DNA of 23,022 bases from Entomomonas sp964395065 (GTDB lineage: Bacteria > Pseudomonadota > Gammaproteobacteria > Pseudomonadales > Pseudomonadaceae). This document shows, one piece after another, positions 15,281 through 22,247 of this stretch (within the stretch, counting starts at the first letter, position 1; the number at the start of each line of letters is the position of its first letter). The notes under the pieces are model-generated. The model was not told the DNA's origin. It ran no database searches and saw nothing but the letters and a program-made list of their open reading frames with translations. The stretch lies in the NCBI GenBank assembly GCA_964395065.1, contig CAYNAM010000031.1, positions 1-23,022 of the forward strand, in the 5' to 3' direction. A program made the position numbers and the translations under genes.

Positions 15281-16437
15281 TAATTTATAGGCTCCGTAAC
15301 ATCTACAAAGCGCAATAAAGATATAATTTTATCGGCTATACGCTTTTGCCCTATCGTGGTGAAATGTGTTCCATCATCAGTTCGTAACGTTACGTTACCC
15401 TTATTGGGTACTTGCATAAACTTAACGAACTTATTATCAAACATACCAAGAACATCATTAGAAATAGTGTAATGCTGCTTAGCTATGCTCACTTGTGATT
15501 GATAAATTGTATTAAGGTATATCATACCCTCATTCAATCTGTCACCCTTAACATTGGGAGCACCTATCCATAGCACTTTAGCACCATGATCAGTAGCTGC
15601 ATTAATAAGCTGTTGAATACGTGTTCGGTATACTCCCTCCCACTCAGGCGTTTTGAATTTAAAAAACCGTTTACTCCTCACCACAGGAAAATCCCAGGGA
15701 TCATTTGGCCCCATAAAAACAACCATTAACTTAATATCTGGATTTTTTATAAAAGTATCCCTTGCCACCTCTGGCCAATTATAAAATTTAGGATACGATA
15801 GCCCTGTACTCTGCTTACTTAAATTAATACTTTCAATACCATGTTGCTTTAGCAGAGTTCTCATTACATGAGGTGCGACCCCCTGCATTAGAGAGTCTCC
15901 AACAAAAAAAACCTTTTGCCCTTTTTCGATCAATAATCGTGAGTCTTCCTTAGCCCCTACTAAAGGATTCAATATTTCTTTTTTATTAATAACTAACAGA
16001 TTATCTGTGCTAGATACTTCATTTATTTTTTGTTCCTCATCCAGAGCAACAATATTAATAAACATTTTTTTTGGAAAAATATAATATGTATCTGTACGAT
16101 ATATTGCTGACATATCGAGGAGTAATTTATATTTTACTCTTCCCTCAAAATAATGTTCTATGGATTTAAAGAGCCTATCATTAAAACCAATAATAATCTC
16201 CTCATTAGTATCCTTTATTTTATTTTGAATTACATCTAAATGTGAGCCTAAAAAGCCAGCAATATCTCCACCTTTACGCCAAACATCGCTATGATCAAAA
16301 ATAGCTAGAGGACTATTTTGATGATATGTTTGTATCCAATAAGCATTTATTGAGCGCTGCTCCAACCATAATAGTAACAACAAGGTTACCAGCAATAAAT
16401 AAAATGTTTTTAAGGCTTTCTTATTAGCTACCATCAT
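15280..16437 (-). CDS. patB: PatB-like peptidoglycan O-acetyltransferase (DUF459-type SGNH)
   Basis: A 385-residue protein anchored by one N-terminal membrane segment (about 10-25), with most of the chain in the periplasm. SGNH blocks are Ser182 in FFVGDSLMQG, Asn245 in VFMGPNDPWDF, and Asp355/His358 in DDGTHFTTIGQ. PatB-type enzymes take acetyl groups carried across the membrane by PatA and put them on C-6 of muramic acid. The 170 residues between anchor and catalytic domain are less typical. It starts 2 bases after the patA stop (two adjacent ATGs) and overlaps ape1. An alginate- or cellulose-type acetylation role is the alternative, but the Ape1 partner argues for peptidoglycan. Confidence 0.8.
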   Translation of the reverse strand: MMVANKKALKTFYLLLVTLLLLLWLEQRSINAYWIQTYHQNSPLAIFDHSDVWRKGGDIAGFLGSHLDVIQNKIKDTNEEIIIGFNDRLFKSIEHYFEGRVKYKLLLDMSAIYRTDTYYIFPKKMFINIVALDEEQKINEVSSTDNLLVINKKEILNPLVGAKEDSRLLIEKGQKVFFVGDSLMQGVAPHVMRTLLKQHGIESINLSKQSTGLSYPKFYNWPEVARDTFIKNPDIKLMVVFMGPNDPWDFPVVRSKRFFKFKTPEWEGVYRTRIQQLINAATDHGAKVLWIGAPNVKGDRLNEGMIYLNTIYQSQVSIAKQHYTISNDVLGMFDNKFVKFMQVPNKGNVTLRTDDGTHFTTIGQKRIADKIISLLRFVDVTEPIN

Positions 16438-16439
16438 AT

Positions 16440-17849
16440 CTAGAAACTTGCATAAATAAAGTTAGGAATACCCGCAGGCGCTGTTGTTAATACCAATAAC
16501 AAAATAATGACCCAAATAATAGGTAAATATATCCAAGAAACTCGATCTAATAATTGAATCAACAATGGAGGTAGTTTTGCTAAAAGAGGATAAGCAAAAA
16601 AGGCCAACAATAGTAGTGGGAAATATAGGAATATATTAAAACTCAAGGCAACACTTGTAAAGTTATATACAAACGCATTGAGTAATTCAAAAGCATCCGA
16701 CATGGTTGCAGATCTAAAAAACACCCAAGCCACACAAACATATTGAAAAGTAATGAAACGTGCCAACCACGGCGAAAAATTAGTTAAATAATTTCGTCCT
16801 AAATAACGGTCCCCCAAGTTTAATAATACTACGCCTATTGCATGAATAATACCCCAAATAATAAAAGCAAAACTAGCACCATGCCATAGGCCTGATAAAG
16901 TCATAGCAATAAATAAGTTGACCTGTGTACGAATAAAACCTTTATGGCTCCCCCCCAAAGGAATATAGAGATAATCTCTTATCCAAGATGAAAGACTCAT
17001 GTGCCAACGTTGCCAAAAATCTCTCAAATTGTTAGCAAAATAAGGCATGTTGAAGTTTTTAGGTAAATTAAATCCTAATAAGAGTGCTATTGCCGTTACA
17101 AGGTCTGTATAACCTGAAAAGTTAAAAAAGATTTGTAATGCATAAGCATAGATACCCAGTAAAATATCTAATGAATTATAACTACTTGGGTTAGCAAAAA
17201 CCGGATCCACAAAATTATCGGCTAATACAGTGTTTAAACAAAGTACCTTTATTAAGGCTAATAAAACCAATACAAATGCCTTATTATAACTACCAACCTC
17301 TCTTGGCTGTTTCACTTGAATCTGTGGTAAAAAGTCCTTCGCTCTGTTGATAGGCCCAGCAATTAAGCTAGGAAAAAAAGATAAAAATAATGCAAAATTA
17401 ATCGGTGAAGGAATAGAAATCTCTTTTTTTCTCAAAGACACTAAATAACTAATCGAGTGAAAAGTATAAAAAGAAATACCGATGGGTAACAAAATTTCAA
17501 CCCCCGGAATAGCATAATTTATACCTAAAGTATTAACCATGGATTGTACTTGTACTCTGAAAAAATCAAAATATTTAAAAAAGCACAAGTTAATGATAGC
17601 CACTGAAATAGCCAAAGCTAACCAGAGGCCGCTTCTTTTTTTACTATGGTAGATAGGAAATGACAAAACATATAAAACTACACTGTATGTCACTAAGATA
17701 GCTAGAAATTTTATATCAAATGTTGCGACAATTGCATAGCTTGCCATTAGCAGCAATACATTTTGGAAGGCAGGCTTTTTAATGAGTATCCAATACAATA
17801 AAAAAAAGATCGGAAAAACAACACTAAACTCTATCGATAAATAACTCAC
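16440..17849 (-). CDS. patA: PatA-like MBOAT acetyl transporter/acyltransferase
   Basis: A 469-residue multi-pass membrane-bound O-acyltransferase (AlgI/DltB/PatA group). The catalytic His323 lies in MTLSGLWHGASFAFIIWG, and the second conserved region FWQRWHMSLSSWIRDYLYIP holds His283. PatA moves acetyl groups from the cytoplasm to the periplasmic PatB. The start is GTG, since no ATG fits the family N-terminus (SYLSIEFSVVFPIFFLLYW); its ribosome site is poor. First gene of a three-gene set with 2-base and minus 1-base spacings. AlgI of alginate synthesis looks similar, but no alginate genes are here. Confidence 0.85.
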   Translation of the reverse strand: MSYLSIEFSVVFPIFFLLYWILIKKPAFQNVLLLMASYAIVATFDIKFLAILVTYSVVLYVLSFPIYHSKKRSGLWLALAISVAIINLCFFKYFDFFRVQVQSMVNTLGINYAIPGVEILLPIGISFYTFHSISYLVSLRKKEISIPSPINFALFLSFFPSLIAGPINRAKDFLPQIQVKQPREVGSYNKAFVLVLLALIKVLCLNTVLADNFVDPVFANPSSYNSLDILLGIYAYALQIFFNFSGYTDLVTAIALLLGFNLPKNFNMPYFANNLRDFWQRWHMSLSSWIRDYLYIPLGGSHKGFIRTQVNLFIAMTLSGLWHGASFAFIIWGIIHAIGVVLLNLGDRYLGRNYLTNFSPWLARFITFQYVCVAWVFFRSATMSDAFELLNAFVYNFTSVALSFNIFLYFPLLLLAFFAYPLLAKLPPLLIQLLDRVSWIYLPIIWVIILLLVLTTAPAGIPNFIYASF

Positions 17850-17930
17850 AGATCCGTATACTTTCTATTAAATAACCAATGCATGGTCTAAACATTTGAA
17901 ATGATTTTTATATACATAAAGGATACATCA

Positions 17931-17947
17931 ATTAAATTAAATTAAAT
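17931..17947 (+). repeat. Short tandem repeat (period 5)
   Basis: ATTAAATTAAATTAAAT, about 3.4 copies of a 5-base unit, in the divergent 247-base spacer between patA and the unknown gene at 18097. It may act as an AT-rich promoter element or be a slippage site. No good promoter for patA was recognised here. Confidence 0.4.
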
Positions 17948-18031
17948 AGACTGCCTATAAAATATGGTCCTGGTTTTTAAGTACTGACTAAACTAAAAAT
18001 ATCAAGCAATACCCTCTATAGACGTTCTCTA

Positions 18032-18037
18032 TATAAT
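18032..18037 (+). promoter_or_regulatory. Candidate -10 for the gene at 18097
   Basis: Perfect TATAAT 60 bases before the start codon. No matching -35 was found at 16-18 bases upstream, so it is weak evidence or activator-dependent. Confidence 0.3.
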
Positions 18038-18096
18038 ATTCTATTATTAGAAAATATTACAGAGCAGATAACAAGCAAAAGGATACAGGCCATTAC

Positions 18097-19353
18097 ATGA
18101 GAAAGTTACGTAACTTATGTCTTTTAATCATTCTAGTTGTCTTTATAATACTAGGTGGAACGAAAGCCTTACTATGGTACTATACTGAAAAAACTGCGAA
18201 AGATATACAAAATGCTCTCCCCCCTGGCGCTTTTAACTACACAGGCATTAGTACTTCTTTAGCGGGTAGCACAAGTCTTGATAATATCAACTTACTTATC
18301 AACGGACAAAATGTCAAAATTGAAAAAATTGAGTTAGTATCTAATAATATTTTTGAATTACTGCTCCTTATTGCAAAAAATTGGGGGAGCAAAATCCCGA
18401 ATGAATTAACTCTAAACATCAAAGGTATAAAAATTAATATTGAATCACTGCATACAAATGCACAAGCAAATAATTTTTTTAATGATTCTCTTTCTATTCC
18501 ATGCGGTAAAATAAATAGAATAACTACACAAGATTATAACAACATGGGATACAAACATTTTATTTTTGACATCGCTATGGGTTATAAAAAAATATCTAAT
18601 ACACGAATCCAACTGGATGCTAATATGAATATGCGAGATGCATTACAAGTTTCTCTATCCTTCTACGGGAATAATTCTATTATTAATCCAGCGGCTAAAA
18701 AGAACATAGTACCTGAGTTCCAAATTAATATAAAAGATAACATCCTTCAAGAAAAACTTTATAATTACTGTGCTAAACAAGAAAATATCTCTTTAAAAGA
18801 ATACATGGATAGTCTTCCTCCCTACTTCAGTAGAGAAAATTTGGATAAGGATACTGTTTCTAACCTAGAGCTAACATTATCAGACAATATCATAAATGCT
18901 CTTAATGAGTATCAGAAAAAACCTAACAATCTCTATTTCGCTACAAATCCTAAAGGCGATATTTCTTTTGACGAGCTCAAAAACATGAGCGAGCAGGCTG
19001 TTATTGATCTTATTCGTCCAAGCTTAAAAGTTAATGGAAAAGATGTTCCTATCGAGTTTGAATGGACTACAGCTGAAGCGCTTTCTAGAAGGTCAGCACA
19101 AAAAAATGCAAAAAACAATATACCTACCATTCAATCTACTGAACGACTACTAACAACAATAGATCAACTTAATAAGCAAGCATTTAATAAGAAAATTGAG
19201 ATTCACACAACTAGTGGTGCAGTTTATAAAGGTGCTTTCAAAAAAATAGAAGGTAACTTATTACATATGACTATCCATAAAAGTTGGGGAACTTCTGACT
19301 TAACATTAAAAACGGATACAGTACGCTTAGTTTATATACTTTCAGATTTTTAA
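18097..19353 (+). CDS. Unrecognised membrane-anchored periplasmic protein
   Basis: A 418-residue protein I do not recognise. One N-terminal hydrophobic anchor (residues about 7-28, LCLLIILVVFIILGGTKALLW) follows a short basic start, predicting a periplasmic body. Residues 30-130 alternate beta-like blocks (AGSTSLDNINLLINGQ; NELTLNIKGIKINIES) that recall the AsmA/YdgA style of repeated strands, without a firm match. A middle part is rich in Asn and Lys. The last 55 residues (KKIEIHTTSGAVYKGAFKKI, then GNLLHMTIHKSWGTSDLTL and VRLVYIL) read like a small Sm-like beta barrel. The ribosome site is weak. It is divergent from patA and 136 bases before an RCC1-like gene in the same direction. Confidence 0.75.
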   Translation: MRKLRNLCLLIILVVFIILGGTKALLWYYTEKTAKDIQNALPPGAFNYTGISTSLAGSTSLDNINLLINGQNVKIEKIELVSNNIFELLLLIAKNWGSKIPNELTLNIKGIKINIESLHTNAQANNFFNDSLSIPCGKINRITTQDYNNMGYKHFIFDIAMGYKKISNTRIQLDANMNMRDALQVSLSFYGNNSIINPAAKKNIVPEFQINIKDNILQEKLYNYCAKQENISLKEYMDSLPPYFSRENLDKDTVSNLELTLSDNIINALNEYQKKPNNLYFATNPKGDISFDELKNMSEQAVIDLIRPSLKVNGKDVPIEFEWTTAEALSRRSAQKNAKNNIPTIQSTERLLTTIDQLNKQAFNKKIEIHTTSGAVYKGAFKKIEGNLLHMTIHKSWGTSDLTLKTDTVRLVYILSDF

Positions 19354-19359
19354 TATACT
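19331..19359 (+). promoter_or_regulatory. Candidate promoter of the RCC1-like gene
   Basis: TTTATA (19331-19336) and TATACT (19354-19359) are spaced by exactly 17 bases, spanning the stop codon of the upstream gene. Transcription would begin near 19366, giving a 5' leader of about 124 bases that contains the whole folded element at 19384-19484. Confidence 0.4.
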
Positions 19360-19383
19360 AAGCGTTCAGGTTTCAGACCTACA

Positions 19384-19484
19384 ATCCTCTTTACAATGTT
19401 CTCGCTTTGAAAAATATAACAACATATCAAAGCGGTAACTTCCTTTAATTTTTTAAAGGTTAACAGAACAATGTAAAGAAGGAT
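19384..19484 (+). promoter_or_regulatory. Structured 5' leader: three-way junction that hides the ribosome binding site
   Basis: Three helices nest exactly. The closing stem pairs TCTTTACAATGTTCT (19388-19402) with AGAACAATGTAAAGA (19465-19479), 14 of 15 pairs with one A-A mismatch, and is extended past a bulged A by ATCC (19384-19387) with GGAT (19481-19484). Inside it, CGCTTTGA/TCAAAGCG (19403-19410 with 19427-19434) pairs perfectly and abuts the closing stem, and CCTTTAA/TTAAAGG (19442-19448 with 19453-19459) forms a 7-bp hairpin with a TTTT loop. The Shine-Dalgarno AGAAGGA (19477-19483) lies in the closing stem. No known riboswitch or thermometer class was recognised. Confidence 0.6.
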
Positions 19485-19489
19485 ATTTT

Positions 19490-21070
19490 ATGACGAATAC
19501 AACAAGAGATAGAACACCTCTAGACCAAGTAATTGAAGACGTTCTAAAAGGCGGCGTTAGCTATGCATTTATCGAAGATCCAGACTCAGAGTCTGAGTGG
19601 CTCAGCTTAGCTAACTATTTAAATCAAGATAATAGATTATTTACTGTCACTGAAATTAATTTACCAACAGGTATTATTTTTTACCATCTTGCCATAGAAA
19701 ATAAAGAAACACCAACCTTTATATTTAAACCACGTGTATCAGGCAAGATGACCGTTACTGTTGACGGAAAAGGTAGCTTCATTCCTGATCTAAAAGTTAA
19801 TAACAGTGGTACTCAAGAGTCATTAGGTAGTGATTTTTACGAGTTAACTTTTGATGTAACAGCAGGTACTACTTACTCTGTCACATTGAATAAGCCTCTC
19901 AATGCTAGTGGCCTCTACAATATCGTTGCACGAATTGAAGGAGGTATGCAGCCATCTTTAACAATGCCTAAACTAATCTCAGAAGGAGATTTGATCACGA
20001 CAGGGGCAGTTATTGATAAGCAAGGTGATGTCTATGTATGGGGATTCCGTGGTTCAGCCCAACAAGGTAATGGTCAACAAACTGTAAATATGAAAACAAA
20101 GCCACAAAAAGTAAATGGATTATCTAATGTAGCCCAACTCGTTGGTGGTGCCTATCATTTACTAGCTTTAAGTGGCATGATCGAATCATCTAGAAAAATT
20201 GGAGGTGATGTTTGGGGATGGGGACAAAACATATATGGCGAAGCTGGTAGTCAAGCAACCTATGTGTCAACCCCCCAAAAAATCCTATCAAATGCTATAC
20301 AAATTAGCGCAGGTGAATATTGTTCTGCTGCGCTTGATACATCTGGCCAAGTCTGGACCTGGGGACATAATCTTTATGGACAACTTGGAGATGGCTCACG
20401 ACGTAATAGTAAAACGCCTGTTCAAGTAAACCTAGGTGGTGAAACAGCTCGCTTAATTGGCTCAGCCTATGAAGGCGGATTTGCTGTAACTGATCAAAAT
20501 CATGTATGGGCATGGGGTGATAATGAGGCTAGTGGTTTAGGATTAAAAGGTACGCCATACGGTGTTCAAAACATTATCACACAGCCAACACGGGTTACTA
20601 ATTTAGATCAATATGCTGAACGAATCATTTACATTTCAGGAGGTAATGGCTGGGGTGAAGCTTTACTAAATGATGGCACTGTAATTGGTTGGGGGCTTAG
20701 AGCCGCTCTAGGCTGTAGCTCTCCTAGCACAGCGAATTATAGCGATCAACCTATTGTTATTATGACTGGTGTAAAACAGCTATTTGCTCGATATGTTGGA
20801 TCATGTGCACTCACTAATGATGGTAAAATCTTTACATGGGGACAAACTGAGGGCAGTGCTTTTAGATGGATTTATGGCAATGAACCAACTCTACATGAAA
20901 CAGTAAGCTCTCCTGTTACCAGAATTGGTGGCGGTAAAGAGCATTTATTTTATGAAACAGAGGATGGTAAGCTATACGGTGTAGGTTATAATGACCTGTA
21001 TAAATTAGATCAAAATGTTTTAGGCGCACCTCATGTTAAATGGCCAGGTAGCGAAATAACACTTTATTAA
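19490..21070 (+). CDS. RCC1-like seven-bladed beta-propeller protein
   Basis: A 526-residue protein. The C-terminal part (about 170-515) has seven repeats of the RCC1 type, each with a G-x-V/I-x-x-W/V-G core: at about residues 184, 244, 291, 342, 401, 450 and 498, so 47-60 residues apart, enough for a closed seven-bladed propeller. The best blade reads GQVWTWGHNLYGQLGDGS. Residues 1-155 form a separate domain with a beta-rich part (75-150) resembling pre-peptidase C-terminal domains. There is no signal peptide or membrane segment, so it stays in the cytoplasm or leaves by a non-Sec route. Bacterial RCC1 proteins act as binding scaffolds and include host-directed effectors; no specific role can be assigned. 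A good AGAAGGA is six bases before the ATG but is buried in the leader structure. Ends at a strong terminator. Confidence 0.85.
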   Translation: MTNTTRDRTPLDQVIEDVLKGGVSYAFIEDPDSESEWLSLANYLNQDNRLFTVTEINLPTGIIFYHLAIENKETPTFIFKPRVSGKMTVTVDGKGSFIPDLKVNNSGTQESLGSDFYELTFDVTAGTTYSVTLNKPLNASGLYNIVARIEGGMQPSLTMPKLISEGDLITTGAVIDKQGDVYVWGFRGSAQQGNGQQTVNMKTKPQKVNGLSNVAQLVGGAYHLLALSGMIESSRKIGGDVWGWGQNIYGEAGSQATYVSTPQKILSNAIQISAGEYCSAALDTSGQVWTWGHNLYGQLGDGSRRNSKTPVQVNLGGETARLIGSAYEGGFAVTDQNHVWAWGDNEASGLGLKGTPYGVQNIITQPTRVTNLDQYAERIIYISGGNGWGEALLNDGTVIGWGLRAALGCSSPSTANYSDQPIVIMTGVKQLFARYVGSCALTNDGKIFTWGQTEGSAFRWIYGNEPTLHETVSSPVTRIGGGKEHLFYETEDGKLYGVGYNDLYKLDQNVLGAPHVKWPGSEITLY

Positions 21071-21087
21071 TTCATAGCGTTACAATG

Positions 21088-21118
21088 TAAAAGGTACCAT
21101 TTTTAATGGTACCTTTTA
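21088..21118 (+). terminator. Rho-independent terminator of the RCC1-like gene
   Basis: A perfect 13-bp stem TAAAAGGTACCAT/ATGGTACCTTTTA with a TTTTA loop, 17 bases after the stop codon, with T-rich 3' side (CCTTTTATA). It separates the RCC1-like gene from the pilin gene. Confidence 0.85.
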
Positions 21119-21392
21119 TATCTAAAAACACATCTTACATCATTCTTCTTTAGATCATTTTTTGTTTAAACTGAAAAATAGTTAAGCTTTTACAAGATAT
21201 ACCATTCCCCACAAAAAAATTATATAATAAACAAGCACTAATTAAACTACCATGTATTTTATTAGATTGGGTGCGGTAATTTTATTCAATGATGTTATAA
21301 AACTATAAATGCATCTAGTACAGTTCTAATTAAGGGAATAGTGTAAAACAGTATTAGTATTCAAAATAAATTCAACACATAACGAGGCTTCA
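21119..21392. other. Intergenic spacer upstream of the pilin gene
   Basis: 274 AT-rich bases between the terminator and the pilin ATG. Apart from the pilin ribosome site (CGAGG, six bases before the ATG) I see no convincing promoter pair, RNA gene or repeat. An 18-codon frame from an ATG at 21252 has no ribosome site and was not accepted. Confidence 0.5.
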
Positions 21393-21914
21393 ATGAAACT
21401 CATCGCATTTAGTGCTTTATTAGCCACTAGTCTAACTCCTTTTGCGCTTGCAGCAGAACAAGCCAATGTAGTCCATTTTCAAGGAAGAATAAGTAATCAA
21501 ACTTGTAATGTTTCACTAAATGGAAATCCTGGTTCAACAGTTGTTGTAATGCCTACTGTCACCGAAGCAAGTTTAGCAACAACTGGCTCTACAACAGGTG
21601 ATACGCCATTTACTTTAGAGTTTTCAAACTGTTCTGGCAAAATAAATGCTCGCATATTCTTCGCTGGACAAGACTTCAATTATGCAGGCCGTCTGAGAAA
21701 TGCCGGAACAGCCAAAAATCTTTCTATCCAAGTTACTGATGGTTTAAGCAACACTATTATTAATTTTAATAGTCCGAGCGCGACAATGTCATCAACTGTT
21801 GATATTTCCAGTGGTACAGCTACCATCCCATTCGTAGCTAAGTACTATGCTGAATCACCTGTTTTAGCAGGAACAGTATCAGCCGCCACAAATTATGAAG
21901 TAATGTATGAATAA
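21393..21914 (+). CDS. Type 1 fimbrial major-subunit family protein (FimA-like)
   Basis: A 173-residue exported pilin for the chaperone-usher pathway. Signal peptide 1-20 (MKLIAFSALLATSLTPFALA) is followed by an N-terminal donor strand with alternating hydrophobics (ANVVHFQGRI), the conserved disulfide pair Cys38 (NQTCNV) and Cys80 (SNCSG), and a C-terminal beta strand ending NYEVMYE, where the penultimate-region Tyr is the chaperone-recognition signature. No chaperone, usher or adhesin gene lies next to it; trpB follows. It is therefore an orphan subunit within this window, perhaps assembled by a fimbrial system encoded elsewhere. Confidence 0.9.
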   Translation: MKLIAFSALLATSLTPFALAAEQANVVHFQGRISNQTCNVSLNGNPGSTVVVMPTVTEASLATTGSTTGDTPFTLEFSNCSGKINARIFFAGQDFNYAGRLRNAGTAKNLSIQVTDGLSNTIINFNSPSATMSSTVDISSGTATIPFVAKYYAESPVLAGTVSAATNYEVMYE

Positions 21915-21933
21915 GCTGGATACCAATAGCTAA

Positions 21934-21981
21934 AATTATGGATTATCTCTTTATTCTTAAGGAAGTAGATAATCCATAATT
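21934..21981 (+). terminator. Long inverted repeat after the pilin gene, probable terminator
   Basis: A perfect 15-bp inverted repeat AATTATGGATTATCT/AGATAATCCATAATT with an 18-base loop, 20 bases after the pilin stop. It lacks the T run of a textbook terminator, so it may serve as an mRNA-stabilising hairpin instead. Confidence 0.55.
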
Positions 21982-22194
21982 CACTATATATAGCCATTTA
22001 AAATTATAACAATAGCAACATATCATATTAAAATTAATCCATAATATATCCAAAGATAACTTTCAAAACTTAATCGTGTTGTTATATGGTAAATAGAAAA
22101 AAACAGTATCGATTTATCCATATTAAAAAACCTTCCATTAATTTGATATCCTATACATCCTAAATCTATTTATATGATAAAACAAAGAAATTGC
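21982..22194. other. Intergenic spacer upstream of trpB
   Basis: AT-rich spacer with no recognisable gene. Pseudomonads usually carry the divergent regulator gene trpI next to trpBA; no trpI reading frame is present here, on either strand, between the pilin gene and trpB. Confidence 0.5.
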
Positions 22195-22239
22195 TATAAT
22201 AAACATTAAAGTTAACATTATTTTTAATACCGCTAGCGG
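22195..22239 (+). promoter_or_regulatory. trpB promoter (extended -10), direct repeats and palindrome at the ribosome site
   Basis: TGCTATAAT (-10 at 22195-22200, with the TG of an extended -10) lacks a good -35, typical of an activated or extended -10 promoter. Downstream are two AACATTA direct repeats (22202-22208 and 22214-22220) and a perfect 10-base palindrome CCGCTAGCGG (22230-22239) that runs into the GGAG ribosome site. The repeats could be regulator sites; no consensus was recognised. Confidence 0.45.
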
Positions 22240-22247
22240 AGTAGTTC

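Noticed and set aside
14078..17849. The MBOAT/SGNH set considered as alginate or cellulose acetylation genes
   Set aside because: No alginate or cellulose synthase gene is nearby, and the third protein carries the block pattern of the peptidoglycan esterase Ape1.
21252..21308. An 18-codon frame starting at ATG upstream of the pilin gene
   Set aside because: No ribosome binding site, no recognisable content, and frames of this size are expected by chance.
21088..21981. Inverted repeats on both sides of the pilin gene, considered as an invertible phase-variation cassette
   Set aside because: The two inverted repeats differ in sequence, so they cannot recombine with each other; each is a separate hairpin. 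No recombinase gene is present.
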